DNA from: a bacterium
Lineage (GTDB): Bacteria; RBG-13-66-14
DNA: 10,051 nucleotides
Direction: 5' to 3'
Assembly: GCA_035528375.1 (NCBI GenBank)
Contig: DATKYS010000109.1
Coordinates: 1 to 10,051, forward strand
The notes under the pieces are model-generated. The model ran no database searches and was not told the DNA's origin. It saw only the letters and a list, made by a program, of their open reading frames with translations. Below, piece by piece: positions 1 to 8,000 of the stretch. Numbering within the stretch: the first letter of the stretch is position 1; each line of letters opens with the position of its first letter. The position numbers were made by a program, and so were the translations under genes.

Positions 1-12
1 GCGATGACGTAG

Positions 13-52
13 GGGCCGACCGACGGCGCGCCGTTCAGGTCGGCCCGTTATT
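13..52 (+). terminator. Rho-independent terminator-like hairpin
   Basis: GGGCCGACC (13-21) pairs perfectly with GGTCGGCCC (38-46). The interior is itself a palindrome (ACGGCG/CGCCGT, 23-34), and the stem is followed by GTTATTTT. The orientation suits a plus-strand gene lying left of the window. Because it lies inside the inverted-repeat-bounded stretch, it could instead be a structural part of that repeat. Confidence 0.5.
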
Positions 53-227
53 TTCAAAGGTAGCCCTCACCCCCATCCCCGTGCCTCACAGGCCTCCCAC
101 GGGGAGAGGGGGGTCGCGTATACGCTCCGACCCTCACCCTAACCCGTAGGCGAGCCTCTCCCCAGAGGGGAGAGGGGATTTATTTCAAAGGTAGCCCTCA
201 CCCCGGCCCTCTCCCACAGGGAGAGGG
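52..227. repeat. Three degenerate REP-like hairpin units
   Basis: Three successive units have the form CCCTCACC...CCTCTCCC-NNN-GGGAGAGG. Unit 1 (about 63-112) has a decayed hairpin. Unit 2 (about 131-175) has a perfect 9-bp stem, 155-163 with 167-175, around an AGA loop. Unit 3 (about 193-227) has a perfect 9-bp stem, 207-215 with 219-227, around an ACA loop. A 22-nt direct repeat beginning TTTCAAAGGTAGCC is present at 52-73 and 183-204, so units 1 and 3 were probably copied with their leading sequence. Such CCCTCACCCC/CTCTCCC palindromes occur as intergenic repeats in many bacterial genomes. No protein is encoded here. Confidence 0.7.
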
Positions 228-248
228 AGAAGCGCCCTACGTCATCGC

Positions 249-427
249 AAATCGCAATATACGGGTCGGGGTAGAAGCGGCGGGGATTAAAATCCCCGCT
301 CTACATTCGGGGTTCAATCGTCAACAGGCGGGGTACAGAGCCCCCGCCGTACGTTTCGATGTGTTGACGTATAGGGCGGCAACTGGAGTGTGCCGCACCT
401 TTTTTAATCCAACCTCACCCGACGAAA
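249..427. repeat. Gene-free stretch of stacked palindromes
   Basis: Three palindromic structures lie here. (1) GCGGGGATTAAAATCCCCGC at 280-299 is a 20-nt perfect palindrome. (2) A nested hairpin has an outer stem CGTCAACA (319-326) with TGTTGACG (362-369), and an inner stem GGCGGGG (327-333) with CCCCGCC (342-348). (3) GCGGCA (376-381) pairs with TGCCGC (391-396), followed by six Ts at 400-405. I see no gene. The nested hairpin suggests another intergenic repeat family or a structured RNA segment, and I cannot tell which from one copy. Confidence 0.55.
376..405 (+). terminator. Weak terminator-like hairpin with T-run
   Basis: A 6-bp stem (376-381 with 391-396) and a 9-nt loop are followed by ACC and six Ts on the plus strand. 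No plus-strand gene in the window ends just upstream. It would have to serve a transcript entering from the left, or be part of the repeat cluster. It faces the wrong way to terminate the minus-strand gene that ends at 428. Confidence 0.25.
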
Positions 428-886
428 CTATCGCTCGCTTACGCCCTTGAGCCCCATGGCCGCCACCAGGCCGCCCTCGCCGGTGAGGGGAATCGAGAGG
501 CGCACCTCCACCGTGCCGTCGGAGTTGTAAGCCGTTTCGCCGTACTCGGCGGCGTACCCGGCGTTGGTCTCGGCGTCCTTCTGGGCGAAGTCGAGGGCCT
601 TGAAGAACTCGATCAGCACGGACTGGGCGCCGAACTTGGCCGCCTTCTGGGCCATGGCCCGGGCCTGGGCCACGTTGGGGTTATCGGTGTTGGCCACCGA
701 CGTGCCGGTCACCACCAGCAGCTCACCCTCCACCGCCATGTCGTCGAAGTAGGAGGTGAAGACGTACATGGTGCCGTCATCTACCTGCGCCCGTGACGGC
801 GGCGGCACATCGGACGCCTCGATGGGCGCCAAGTCGGCCGAAACGGCCAGAGGCGTCAGCAGCAGCAGAATCGAGAGAACTCGCAT
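428..886 (-). CDS. Small exported protein, LPP20-like
   Basis: This gene encodes about 152 residues. It begins with a clear signal peptide: a basic start (MR), the hydrophobic core VLSILLLLTPL, and an AVSA cleavage site before DLAPIE. There is no lipobox cysteine, so it looks secreted or periplasmic rather than a lipoprotein. The mature part has a segment rich in alanine and lysine (ARAMAQKAAKFGAQSVLIEF), then DGTVEVRLSIPLTGEGGL near the C-terminus. That order, an Ala-rich helix followed by a strand ending in PL.G, resembles the LPP20 domain of exported proteins of unknown function. This is a resemblance judged by eye. The start is set at the ATG at 884-886, because the GGAGG at 893-897 sits 6 nt before it and abuts an alternative ATG at 890-892 with no spacing. 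The gene lies 43 nt downstream of the AHSA1-like gene and is probably co-transcribed with it. Its function is unknown. Confidence 0.75.
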   Translation of the reverse strand: MRVLSILLLLTPLAVSADLAPIEASDVPPPSRAQVDDGTMYVFTSYFDDMAVEGELLVVTGTSVANTDNPNVAQARAMAQKAAKFGAQSVLIEFFKALDFAQKDAETNAGYAAEYGETAYNSDGTVEVRLSIPLTGEGGLVAAMGLKGVSER

Positions 887-892
887 GATCAT

Positions 893-897
893 CCTCC
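893..897 (-). promoter_or_regulatory. Shine-Dalgarno GGAGG deciding the start at 886
   Basis: Read on the minus strand, GGAGG is followed directly by ATGATCATG. Only the second ATG (884-886) has usable spacing, 6 nt, which makes the mature start MRVLS rather than MIMRVLS. Confidence 0.7.
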
Positions 898-929
898 AGG
901 CCTCCCCAGTCGGGAGCCGAACGGGGCGG

Positions 930-1349
930 CTAAACGGTTTCCTTCAATCTGTTCAGGGCGTTCTTCCAGGCGACGTCGAACCAGCGTTCGGCCTTGAGCC
1001 AGCGGTCGCAATCCCCGAACCCGTAGTGCTCGAGCCGCAGGCGGCAGCCGGAACCGGCCGCCTCCACGCTCACCGCCACGGTGGTCGAGCCGGGCTCCAT
1101 GAACTCCAGTTGTTCCTCGTTGCCGGCCCAGGAGACTTTAAGCTTCCCGGGCTCGTACTCCAGCACCTTGCAGCCCAGGGTGCTGTTCACCTCCGGCCGC
1201 GTCGGGTCCCAGAAGAGCTCGTACCGGCCGCCGACCCGGGGCTCCACGCGGGCTTCTTTGCACAGCCACCGGGCGAGCTTCTCCGGGGCGAGGAACCAGC
1301 TTAAAACCTCGGCGGGTGGAACCGGCAGCTCAACATCGTGCTCTATCAT
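930..1349 (-). CDS. SRPBCC/AHSA1-family protein
   Basis: This gene encodes about 139 residues, the normal size for a single START/Bet v1-like SRPBCC domain of the AHSA1 (activator of Hsp90 ATPase homologue 1-like) group. Signature stretches are the N-terminal strand IEHDVELPVPPAEVLSWF, LARWLCKEARVEPRVGG followed by YELFW, the central GCKVLEYEPGKLKVSW, and a C-terminal amphipathic helix WFDVAWKNALNRLKETV. These proteins form a helix-grip fold with a hydrophobic cavity. Bacterial members are cytosolic and mostly uncharacterised; some bind lipids or small hydrophobic ligands, and the ligand cannot be inferred here. I chose the ATG at 1347-1349 because MIEHDVELPVP is the usual family start. A GTG at 1398-1400 would add 17 arginine- and glycine-rich residues with no family match and no clear Shine-Dalgarno. 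It precedes the exported-protein gene by 43 nt. No promoter was recognised. Confidence 0.85.
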   Translation of the reverse strand: MIEHDVELPVPPAEVLSWFLAPEKLARWLCKEARVEPRVGGRYELFWDPTRPEVNSTLGCKVLEYEPGKLKVSWAGNEEQLEFMEPGSTTVAVSVEAAGSGCRLRLEHYGFGDCDRWLKAERWFDVAWKNALNRLKETV

Positions 1350-1560
1350 GGTCACTTCGCTCAATCCGACGGCGTCTCGGCGCCCGCGTCCCCTTCCCAC
1401 GAATCATCACTCGCCGTCAAGAGAATGGAATCTCGACGAAAAGAGATTACCAAAGTATGACCGAATCCGGCGCATTCTTCAAGTTGATCCACCCCGGGCC
1501 CGGACCGAACGACCGTCCACCCCCCGGTCGGGCCCGGACACCGTCGGTCCCGCTACGTGA

Positions 1561-1598
1561 CGGAGCTCGGACCGCGCCCGGGGCTCCGCTTTATTATT
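1561..1598 (+). terminator. Terminator- or attenuator-like hairpin in the addB leader
   Basis: CGGAGC (1561-1566) pairs with GCTCCG (1583-1588). A further CGG/CCG pairing inside it (1568-1570 with 1578-1580) is separated from the outer stem by a small bulge. The 3' side runs into CTTTATTATT. This looks like an intrinsic terminator on the plus strand, although no plus-strand gene precedes it. If the addBA promoter lies upstream of it, it could attenuate the operon; if the promoter lies downstream, it insulates the operon from stray transcription. Confidence 0.35.
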
Positions 1599-1655
1599 AC
1601 AGTAGCCGCGCCCCGCGCCGTCAAAGGCCTGTGGTATTATGACCATCGAAGGTAG

Positions 1656-1662
1656 AAAGGAG
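1656..1662 (+). promoter_or_regulatory. Strong Shine-Dalgarno for addB
   Basis: AAAGGAG lies 7 nt before the ATG at 1670. This near-consensus site fixes the addB start. Confidence 0.8.
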
Positions 1663-1669
1663 TCATCCG

Positions 1670-4600
1670 ATGCTCATAGACCGGAAGTTCTGTACGGGCG
1701 GCTGCTGGCTCCTAGCCGGTTCCGGAGCCGTCCGGCGTCTTCTGGAAGAGGAGGTTTCGGTCAACGGCGGGTTCGATCCCGGCGTCCGGGTGCTGACCCT
1801 GGACGAGGCCGCCGGGCTCCTCTCGCGGCAGCTCACCGATGAGCCCCGATTACTGACCCGCGGGGAGCCGGTGGTCCTCGCCTCCAAACTTTTAAAGGAA
1901 AACTCCGGCGAACTGCCCTACTTCCGGCGGTTCACCACACAGGGAGAAACCGCCCTGGATGGCATCGCCGGTCCCGTTGCCCAGGCCCTGCGCCTGCTCT
2001 CCCAGGAGGAGGAAGTCCCGGTAAATTCGGCCAAGCTGCGCGACCTCGCCCGTCTCATCGAGCTGCGAGGGGAAGAGTGCCGCGCTCTCCGCGTCGAGGA
2101 GCCCTTTGAGCGCCAGCGCCGCCTGGCCCGCCTGCTGAACGCCGGGGAGCTGAAACCGCCGGCCCGGGCGGTACTTTTCCTTCCCGACCACCTCCACCCG
2201 GCGGAGATGGAGCTCGTCGCCGCCCTGGACCGCCGCCTGGAGCTGAGAGTGGTCGTCGAACCCGAGCTCGCCGCCGCGGACGGCGACCACCCCTCGACCC
2301 GCCACCTCGCTAAAACCAGGGCCGGGCTGGAGCGCCTCCGGGCGGTGAGAAGCGAGATTGCCGAAACGCGCCCGGGGCGCGAGGACCTCGTCGGCTGGCT
2401 CTTCGACGGCGGGGACCGACCGGCGGAGAAACCGGCGTATATCCGGGTCTGGTCGGCTCCGGACCGCCGGGGCGAGGTCGTCGCCGCCACCCGGGAGGTG
2501 AAGCGCCGCGCGACGGGGGGCGAGCCCCTGGGGCGGTTCTCCATCGTCGTCCCCCAGCTGGAGCCCTACGTGGCGCTCCTGGCCGCGGAGCTGGCCGAGC
2601 GCGGCATCCCCTTCAGCCTGCCGGGCGGCGAGCCGCTGTTCGCCGGCGCCCCCGCCCAGGTGCTCCTGGCCCTGTTGAACGTCCTTGCGCGACCGGGGCG
2701 GGAGGAGCTCTTCGCCTACTGGGGCCATCCCGCGCTCACCCCTCCCGAGTTGCCCGAGCCGGCGGAGGTTTACAAAACCTTAGCGCCGCTGCAGCAGTTC
2801 CTGCCGCCGGCGCCCCTGGGCGACCCCGCCAAATTTTGGAGCGACGACCCGCCGCAAGACCACAACCTCGATCCCGCCGCTTTCGATTTCCTGGCCCGCA
2901 AGGCCAACGTAACCGGTCTCCCCCGGGGATGGGAAGACGGGCTGGACCTCAAGGAGCGCCTGACCCAGGCCTGGCTGCGACCGGTGCTCAACCGCCTGCG
3001 CCTGGACGCGCTGCGGGGCCGGGAGGAGGGGGAGTTCCTGGCCGACGGACCCGCGGTGAGAACGACCCGGCTGCGAATCTACCAGCTCGCCGCCGTGGTC
3101 CGCGAGCTTCGACAGCTTGAGGAGTTGCGTAGTCCCGAGTCGGAGGTCGGGGAGTTGGTCGGGAAAATCCGGGAGGAGCTGGAGCGGCGCGACTTTACAC
3201 AGAACCTCCAACGCCGCCTGCTCGAGCAGCTCCTGGACTCCGCGGGCGATGACGCCTGGACGGTCACCGAGCGCCGGCGCGCCGAGGCGGTCAGTCGGGC
3301 CCGGCTCGAGCTGGAAAAGGCGCTGGACGCGGTGGTCGGGGTGGCCCGCTTCTCGGAGCGGGAGCTGCACCGGCCGCTCACCGGCCCGGCCACGCTGCGG
3401 CGCCTGGTGGAGGGGGAGCTGGCCGCCCGTTCCGTGCGCATCCCGGGGCCGGACGACGCGGTAACCGTACGAGAGCTGGCCCGGACCCAGGGCTGGTCGC
3501 CCGGCGAGGTCTTCGTCCTGGGGCTGACCAACGAGGACTTTCCGGCCAGACCGGAACGCGGCCTGCTCCACCGGGATTCGCTCGAGCGCCGGGCCGATCC
3601 CCACGACGAATCGGTCTGCCTCCTGGTCCGCCTGCTCCGAAGGGCCGAGAGGCTCTGGCTTTCGTATCCGGCGGCCACCGCCGACGACGAGGCGCAGCCG
3701 GCCCCGCCGCTCAACGACCTGCTGAAACTCTGCGGACGGAGCGAGCCCCCGGGCCACGACGCCCGTGAAAGACCCACCTCGATGGCCGAGCTTGCCGTGG
3801 CCGACCCGGACCACCCTCTGCTCGACGGCTCGGTGCGCGGGGCGATAAAAAACGCCGCCCTGATGATCCGCGAGGCGGCCTCACCCGACCCCACCGCCTA
3901 CGACGGGAAGGTGGACCGCGGGCTGCTCGACCCGGTCCCCGGCGCCGACCGGCGGGGCGAGCTGGCGGTGACGAAGCTGGAGCACTACCTCGACTGCCCG
4001 CGCCGCTACTACTTCGCCCATCTGCTGGGGCTGGAAAGATTTCCCGAAGTTCGCGACGAGGCCGAGGCCGACGTCGTCGGCCTGGTCACCCACCGGGCCC
4101 TGGAGCTCTTCTTCGCGGGCTCTCAAAAAGAGGGAAGGCGACCGCGGGAGCCCTGGTCCGACGGACCGCTCGGCCCGGGCAACTGGGAAAAGGCCTGCGG
4201 TCGGATGCTGGAGTGCGCGGCATCGGCCTTCGTCGGGCAGGGTTTGCTCGAGCCCAACGCCAGCCCGCCGCCGCTGGAGCAGATGAGAACCGGCCTGGTC
4301 AACGCCAGCGCCGCCCTGGACGCCCAGCGCGAGGAGCTGGTCCGCGGCCTCGACGACCCCGACACCGGAGCGCCCTACGGCATCCTCAAGGGGGCCCTGG
4401 TCATACAGCGCGAGCTCATCGAGACGTTGCCCACGGAAATCGAGTTCAGCTTCGGCGGGGCCGAGGGGAATCCGCTGGAGCTGGGCGACCTGCGCCTGAC
4501 CGGGCGGGTGGACCGCCTGGACCTGGACGAGGCCGAGGGCCTGCTGGCGGTTTACGATTACAAAACCGGCTCGGCTGAAACGGGTATCAATGATCCGCAG

Positions 4601-5023
4601 TACCCGCCACGCAACCTGCAACTGCCGCTCTACGCCCTCGCCGCGCGGCGGCTCTACGATCGGGAAGGCGCGATGAGCCTGCGCGCCGCGGAAATCCGGC
4701 TCCACGAAAAGTACCGTAACATCTCCCCCGACGACCCGGCCCAGAAGACGCCGCACAAGGGGGCGGTGCAGGAAAAGGTGGCGGTGGGCAAACCCAATAG
4801 GGCGTGGGTCGTGTCCGACGATTTCACCAAACGGATGCTGGAATTCGTGGAGGTCGCCGTCCAGGAGCTGTGGGACGGCATCGTCACCGGTATCTTCCAC
4901 CCTCCGGTGGATTATAAAGGCGACGACTGTAAGTACTGCGATTTCCGCCCCGCCTGCGGCGAGGATTTCCAGGCGCATAGGCTGTGCCGGCTCCCCGGGG
5001 AAGGGGGTGGGGCCGATGGCTAA
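1670..5023 (+). CDS. addB: AddB-like helicase-nuclease subunit with Fe-S nuclease domain
   Basis: This 1117-residue protein is the likely nuclease and scaffold subunit of a cytosolic AddAB/RecBCD-type complex that resects double-strand ends for RecA-dependent repair. The N-terminus (about 1-760) looks like a degenerate UvrD-type helicase. There is no GxGK(S/T): the P-loop position reads LLAGSGAVRR, lacking the Walker A lysine. The family segment VLGLTNEDFPARP is present at about 616-628. The C-terminal PD-(D/E)XK nuclease appears complete: H808 (LVTHRALELF), D948 (GRVDRLD), D963 and K965 (YDYKTG), and the Q984...Y988 motif (LQLPLYAL). C776 (LDCPRRYYF) with C1087, C1090 and C1096 (CX2CX5C) matches the iron-sulfur staple known from Bacillus AddB. 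The length agrees with AddB, and addB-addA order is as in Bacillus. The stop overlaps the addA start by 8 bp, so translation is probably coupled. The assignment as AddB rather than a more generic 'PD-(D/E)XK nuclease family protein' rests on the partner gene and domain order. Confidence 0.9.
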   Translation: MLIDRKFCTGGCWLLAGSGAVRRLLEEEVSVNGGFDPGVRVLTLDEAAGLLSRQLTDEPRLLTRGEPVVLASKLLKENSGELPYFRRFTTQGETALDGIAGPVAQALRLLSQEEEVPVNSAKLRDLARLIELRGEECRALRVEEPFERQRRLARLLNAGELKPPARAVLFLPDHLHPAEMELVAALDRRLELRVVVEPELAAADGDHPSTRHLAKTRAGLERLRAVRSEIAETRPGREDLVGWLFDGGDRPAEKPAYIRVWSAPDRRGEVVAATREVKRRATGGEPLGRFSIVVPQLEPYVALLAAELAERGIPFSLPGGEPLFAGAPAQVLLALLNVLARPGREELFAYWGHPALTPPELPEPAEVYKTLAPLQQFLPPAPLGDPAKFWSDDPPQDHNLDPAAFDFLARKANVTGLPRGWEDGLDLKERLTQAWLRPVLNRLRLDALRGREEGEFLADGPAVRTTRLRIYQLAAVVRELRQLEELRSPESEVGELVGKIREELERRDFTQNLQRRLLEQLLDSAGDDAWTVTERRRAEAVSRARLELEKALDAVVGVARFSERELHRPLTGPATLRRLVEGELAARSVRIPGPDDAVTVRELARTQGWSPGEVFVLGLTNEDFPARPERGLLHRDSLERRADPHDESVCLLVRLLRRAERLWLSYPAATADDEAQPAPPLNDLLKLCGRSEPPGHDARERPTSMAELAVADPDHPLLDGSVRGAIKNAALMIREAASPDPTAYDGKVDRGLLDPVPGADRRGELAVTKLEHYLDCPRRYYFAHLLGLERFPEVRDEAEADVVGLVTHRALELFFAGSQKEGRRPREPWSDGPLGPGNWEKACGRMLECAASAFVGQGLLEPNASPPPLEQMRTGLVNASAALDAQREELVRGLDDPDTGAPYGILKGALVIQRELIETLPTEIEFSFGGAEGNPLELGDLRLTGRVDRLDLDEAEGLLAVYDYKTGSAETGINDPQYPPRNLQLPLYALAARRLYDREGAMSLRAAEIRLHEKYRNISPDDPAQKTPHKGAVQEKVAVGKPNRAWVVSDDFTKRMLEFVEVAVQELWDGIVTGIFHPPVDYKGDDCKYCDFRPACGEDFQAHRLCRLPGEGGGADG
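5001..5008 (+). promoter_or_regulatory. Shine-Dalgarno of addA inside the addB 3' end
   Basis: AAGGGGGT lies within addB, 7 nt before the ATG at 5016. It favours that ATG (MAKSYALSPEQ) over the GTG at 5007, which would sit inside the ribosome-binding site. Confidence 0.6.
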
Positions 5024-8000
5024 GTCCTACGCCCTGAGCCCGGAACAGAACGAGGCCGCGGACATCCGTCGCTCGGCCGTCGTCTCCGCCGGGGCCGGCT
5101 CGGGCAAAACCCGGGTGCTGGTGGCCCGCTACCTGCGCCTGCTCGCCGTGGGGGAAAAGCCCTCCAGAATCGTGGCCATGACCTTCTCGCGCAAGGCGGC
5201 CGCCGAGCTCCGCCACCGCATTGACGAGGCCCTCTCCCATTCCCTCCACACCCGAAAGCTGGAGGACGAGCCCATCGGCGAGGAGGTCCGCGGGAAACTC
5301 TTCGAGGCCCGCGCCCGCCTGGGCGAGGGGCACATCGGCACCATCCACTCCTTCTGCCAGACCCTGCTCGTCGAAGAACCGACCCTGATGCCCGACCGCC
5401 CCGGCTTCCGCGTCCTCGCCCAGACCCGGGTCAACCAGTTGAAGCGTCAGGCGCTGCGTCGGACGGCCTGGGCCAGCGATCCGCTGACGAGCCCCCTGGC
5501 GAAACTGCGCTCCGCCGGCCTCACCCGGAGGGCCATCGAGGGGATGACCCTCGACCTTTTAGACAAAGGCTGGGAGCTGGACGAGGCGCGGAGGAGTCAC
5601 GAGCTCCCCGGGGAGGTGCTGGAGGACCTCATCGTCCGCTGCAGGGAGAAGGCGGTGCACCTGTACCTCGAAGGGCTTCCCGAGGACGTCCTGACCCGGA
5701 TGGACGGGCAGCTCGCCGATGCCGACCTGGTGAAGAAGCTGCGGAACAAGGAGATTCTGGGCCTGAACGCCCACGAGGTTTTGCTCCTTCTCCGGGACCT
5801 CCTCGGCCGACTCGTCGGCGGAGAGGTGAACTTCGACACGATGAGCGGCAAGGACCTCGACTTGCTGCGCATGGCGAAATCCCCGAGTGGGATCAACGTC
5901 AATCACCTCCACGGTTTCAACACCTTCAAGGTCGTCGGGGAAAACTCGAAGGCCATCCCCAACCACGCCGGCAGCGACACGGTGAAAATCGAGAAGGAAG
6001 CCTACGGGCTGAACGGCGTCCTCTTCGACTGGCTCGACGAGGTGGGCGGAGAGTACCGCAGGCTGAAGGTCGGGGCGTTGGGGGCCGACTACAACGACCT
6101 TCTGGACCGCGTCGCCGAGGGGCTCCGGGACGACCCGAAGCTGGTCGTAGGCCTGCGACGCCGTTACCTCCACTTCCTGGTGGACGAGTTCCAGGACACC
6201 GACCCGCGCCAGTGGGAGATAATCCGCGCCCTGGCCGTGCCCGCGGACGAGGAGGTGGAAACCGGGAGCCGGACGCTCTTCATCGTCGGCGACCGCAAGC
6301 AGGCCATCTACGGCTTCCGCGGCGGCGACAACACCGTCTTCCGCAAGGCAGAGCGCGAGCTGGCGCCCCTGATCAAAGAGACCAAAACCCTCGACGACAA
6401 CTACCGCTCCCGCCAGGCGATACTGGATTTCGCGAACCCGGTTTTCGGAAAAATCTTCTCCGCCGACGCCGACTTGATTGCCCACGACCCCGAGGGCTCC
6501 ACCGCCGTCGAGCCCCAGACGATGAACCGCCTCCGCGAGGACGGGGAAGACGGATCGGTGACCGTGATCCGGCCCGCGGAGTCGGTGGGGAAGAGCGTGG
6601 ATAAGCTGCAGGAGGCCCTGCTCACCGCCGGGATTATCGGCGAAATTTTACGGGGTGAATTCCACGACATCCCCGCGCCGGCCGATTACCCCAACGACAA
6701 GGTCCGCGAGCACGCCCTGGCGCTGGTGGGCGTCCTGGCGCCCACCCGGGAGCAGTTGACGCTCATCGCCGCGGCGCTGGACTGCCTGGGGCTGGGCGAC
6801 GGTTACGCCCTGGCCCGGGGCAGCGGCGTCTTCGGCACCCAGGAGGCGGACTGGCTTCGGGCCGCGCTGGGGGCACTCACCGACCCTCGGGACGGGATCC
6901 AGGTGGCGGCGATGCTGCTCTCGCCCTTCGGCGGCTTCGATTACGACGACCTGCTCCGGCTCAAGCGAATGGGCGACGAGTCGGGAAAACGATGGTTCGA
7001 CCTCGTCGGCGACCGGTTGGTGGACAGGCTGGGCGAGCGGTTCGCCTCCTTCCGCCCCCGTTGGCTCCGGTGGCGCAGACAGGCGGGCCTCGCCGGCGGC
7101 TCGCGGCTGACGGCGGCCCTCTACCGGGACTCGGGGCTGGAAGCCGCCCTCAAGTCCGAGGGGCGCCCCGACCGTTGGCGGCGGCTGGAGCACATCCTGG
7201 AGCTCATCCGCGCCGAGGAGCGCGCCGGAAATCTGACCGGACCCGCCGACACACTGGTGTGGCTCCGCGACAACGAGAAGTCCCGCGAGTTCGAGGAGCC
7301 GACCCCCGAGTACGCCCCCGTGGTGCTGTTGACCATGCACGCCGCCAAGGGCCTCGAGTTCCCCGTGGTGCTGCTGCCCTTCCTCGACAGCAAGGGTCAG
7401 AGGTCTTCCGACGATTACACCCTGGCGCCCGATTCCACCGGAAACCGGAGATTGACGGTGCAGGTCCGCACCGAAACCCCTCCCTTCACTCCCCGGTTGA
7501 CGCCTCTGGGCGAGGGCATCAGGCGGCGCGGGGAGCTGGACGAGGAGCTGGAGCGCAAACGGCTATTCTACGTCTCCTGCACCCGGGCCATGGACCACCT
7601 GATCCTTTTAAACACCACCGACAAAGAGGTCGAATCCCTGAAAGGCGGGCGGGCCGGACGGCGAATCGGTCAATGGCTCAACAAGTTATTGAGCAGTGAC
7701 GGCGGCGCGGTGTCAGGCGCGGTCAGCTATCTCGAACGGGAACTGCCGGAAAAAATTGACAACCCCCCCCATCCGCCCCGGGCGGAACGGATAAGCGTGG
7801 AGCTCCTCGCGCCCCTGGTCGTCCCCGACCCGCCGCCGGTGAGCCCCTCGGCCCTCGCCGAGGTCGGGCGCTGCCCGCTGGGGTTCTACCTGCGTCGGGT
7901 GCTGAAGCTGGAGGGTGAAAAACCGAAAACCGGCCCGTCGTCCGGGGATTGGGACGCGGACCGCCCCTGGGGAAGCGCCTTCGGCACGGCCCTGCACCAC

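Larger units (their letters stand above)
1..248. repeat. Possible small element bounded by 14-bp inverted repeats
   Basis: Positions 1-14 (GCGATGACGTAGGG) and 235-248 (CCCTACGTCATCGC) are perfect inverted repeats. They bracket a gene-free stretch full of internal hairpins. The left arm starts at the first base of the window, so the repeat may extend further left and its true end is unknown. There is no coding capacity for a transposase. The arrangement resembles a non-autonomous, MITE-like or REP/BIME-like intergenic element, but no target-site duplication can be checked because the left flank is missing. The inverted repeat is seen directly; the mobile-element interpretation is inference. 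Confidence 0.45.
1350..1669. other. Divergent intergenic region before addBA
   Basis: This region of about 320 bp separates the leftward AHSA1-like gene from the rightward addBA operon, so it should hold promoters for both directions. It has an A-rich patch (about 1420-1460), a very GC-rich middle with GGGCCCGGAC repeated at 1496-1505 and 1530-1539, and an AT-rich patch at 1590-1600. A TATTAT (1635-1640) upstream of addB could be a -10 element, but no matching -35 lies 17 bp before it, so I do not call a promoter. I see no gene here. Confidence 0.5.

Noticed and set aside
52-227. Possible CRISPR array
   Set aside because: The three units are unequal, differ in sequence, and are self-complementary hairpins without uniform spacers. 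No cas genes are visible.
756-1560. Overlapping plus-strand open frames opposite the AHSA1-like and LPP20-like genes
   Set aside because: They are antisense to genes with clear family features and a signal peptide. They have no good ribosome-binding sites and encode Arg/Pro-rich translations.
1635-1640. TATTAT as the addBA -10 element
   Set aside because: No -35 match lies at the right distance (the sequence there is GC-only), and it does not fit the Bacteroidetes TAnnTTTG pattern either, so it is too weak to call.
3881-4978. Long minus-strand open frame (365 codons) opposite addB
   Set aside because: It lies wholly antisense to a well-supported gene. Its translation is low-complexity with no recognisable domain, as expected for a shadow frame in GC-rich DNA. 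The same holds for the other long antisense frames at 1892-2728, 2780-3814, 5559-6485 and 6648-7340.
5007-5015. GTG at 5007 as the addA start
   Set aside because: It lies within the purine-rich Shine-Dalgarno that correctly serves the ATG at 5016, and the family N-terminus begins close to that ATG.
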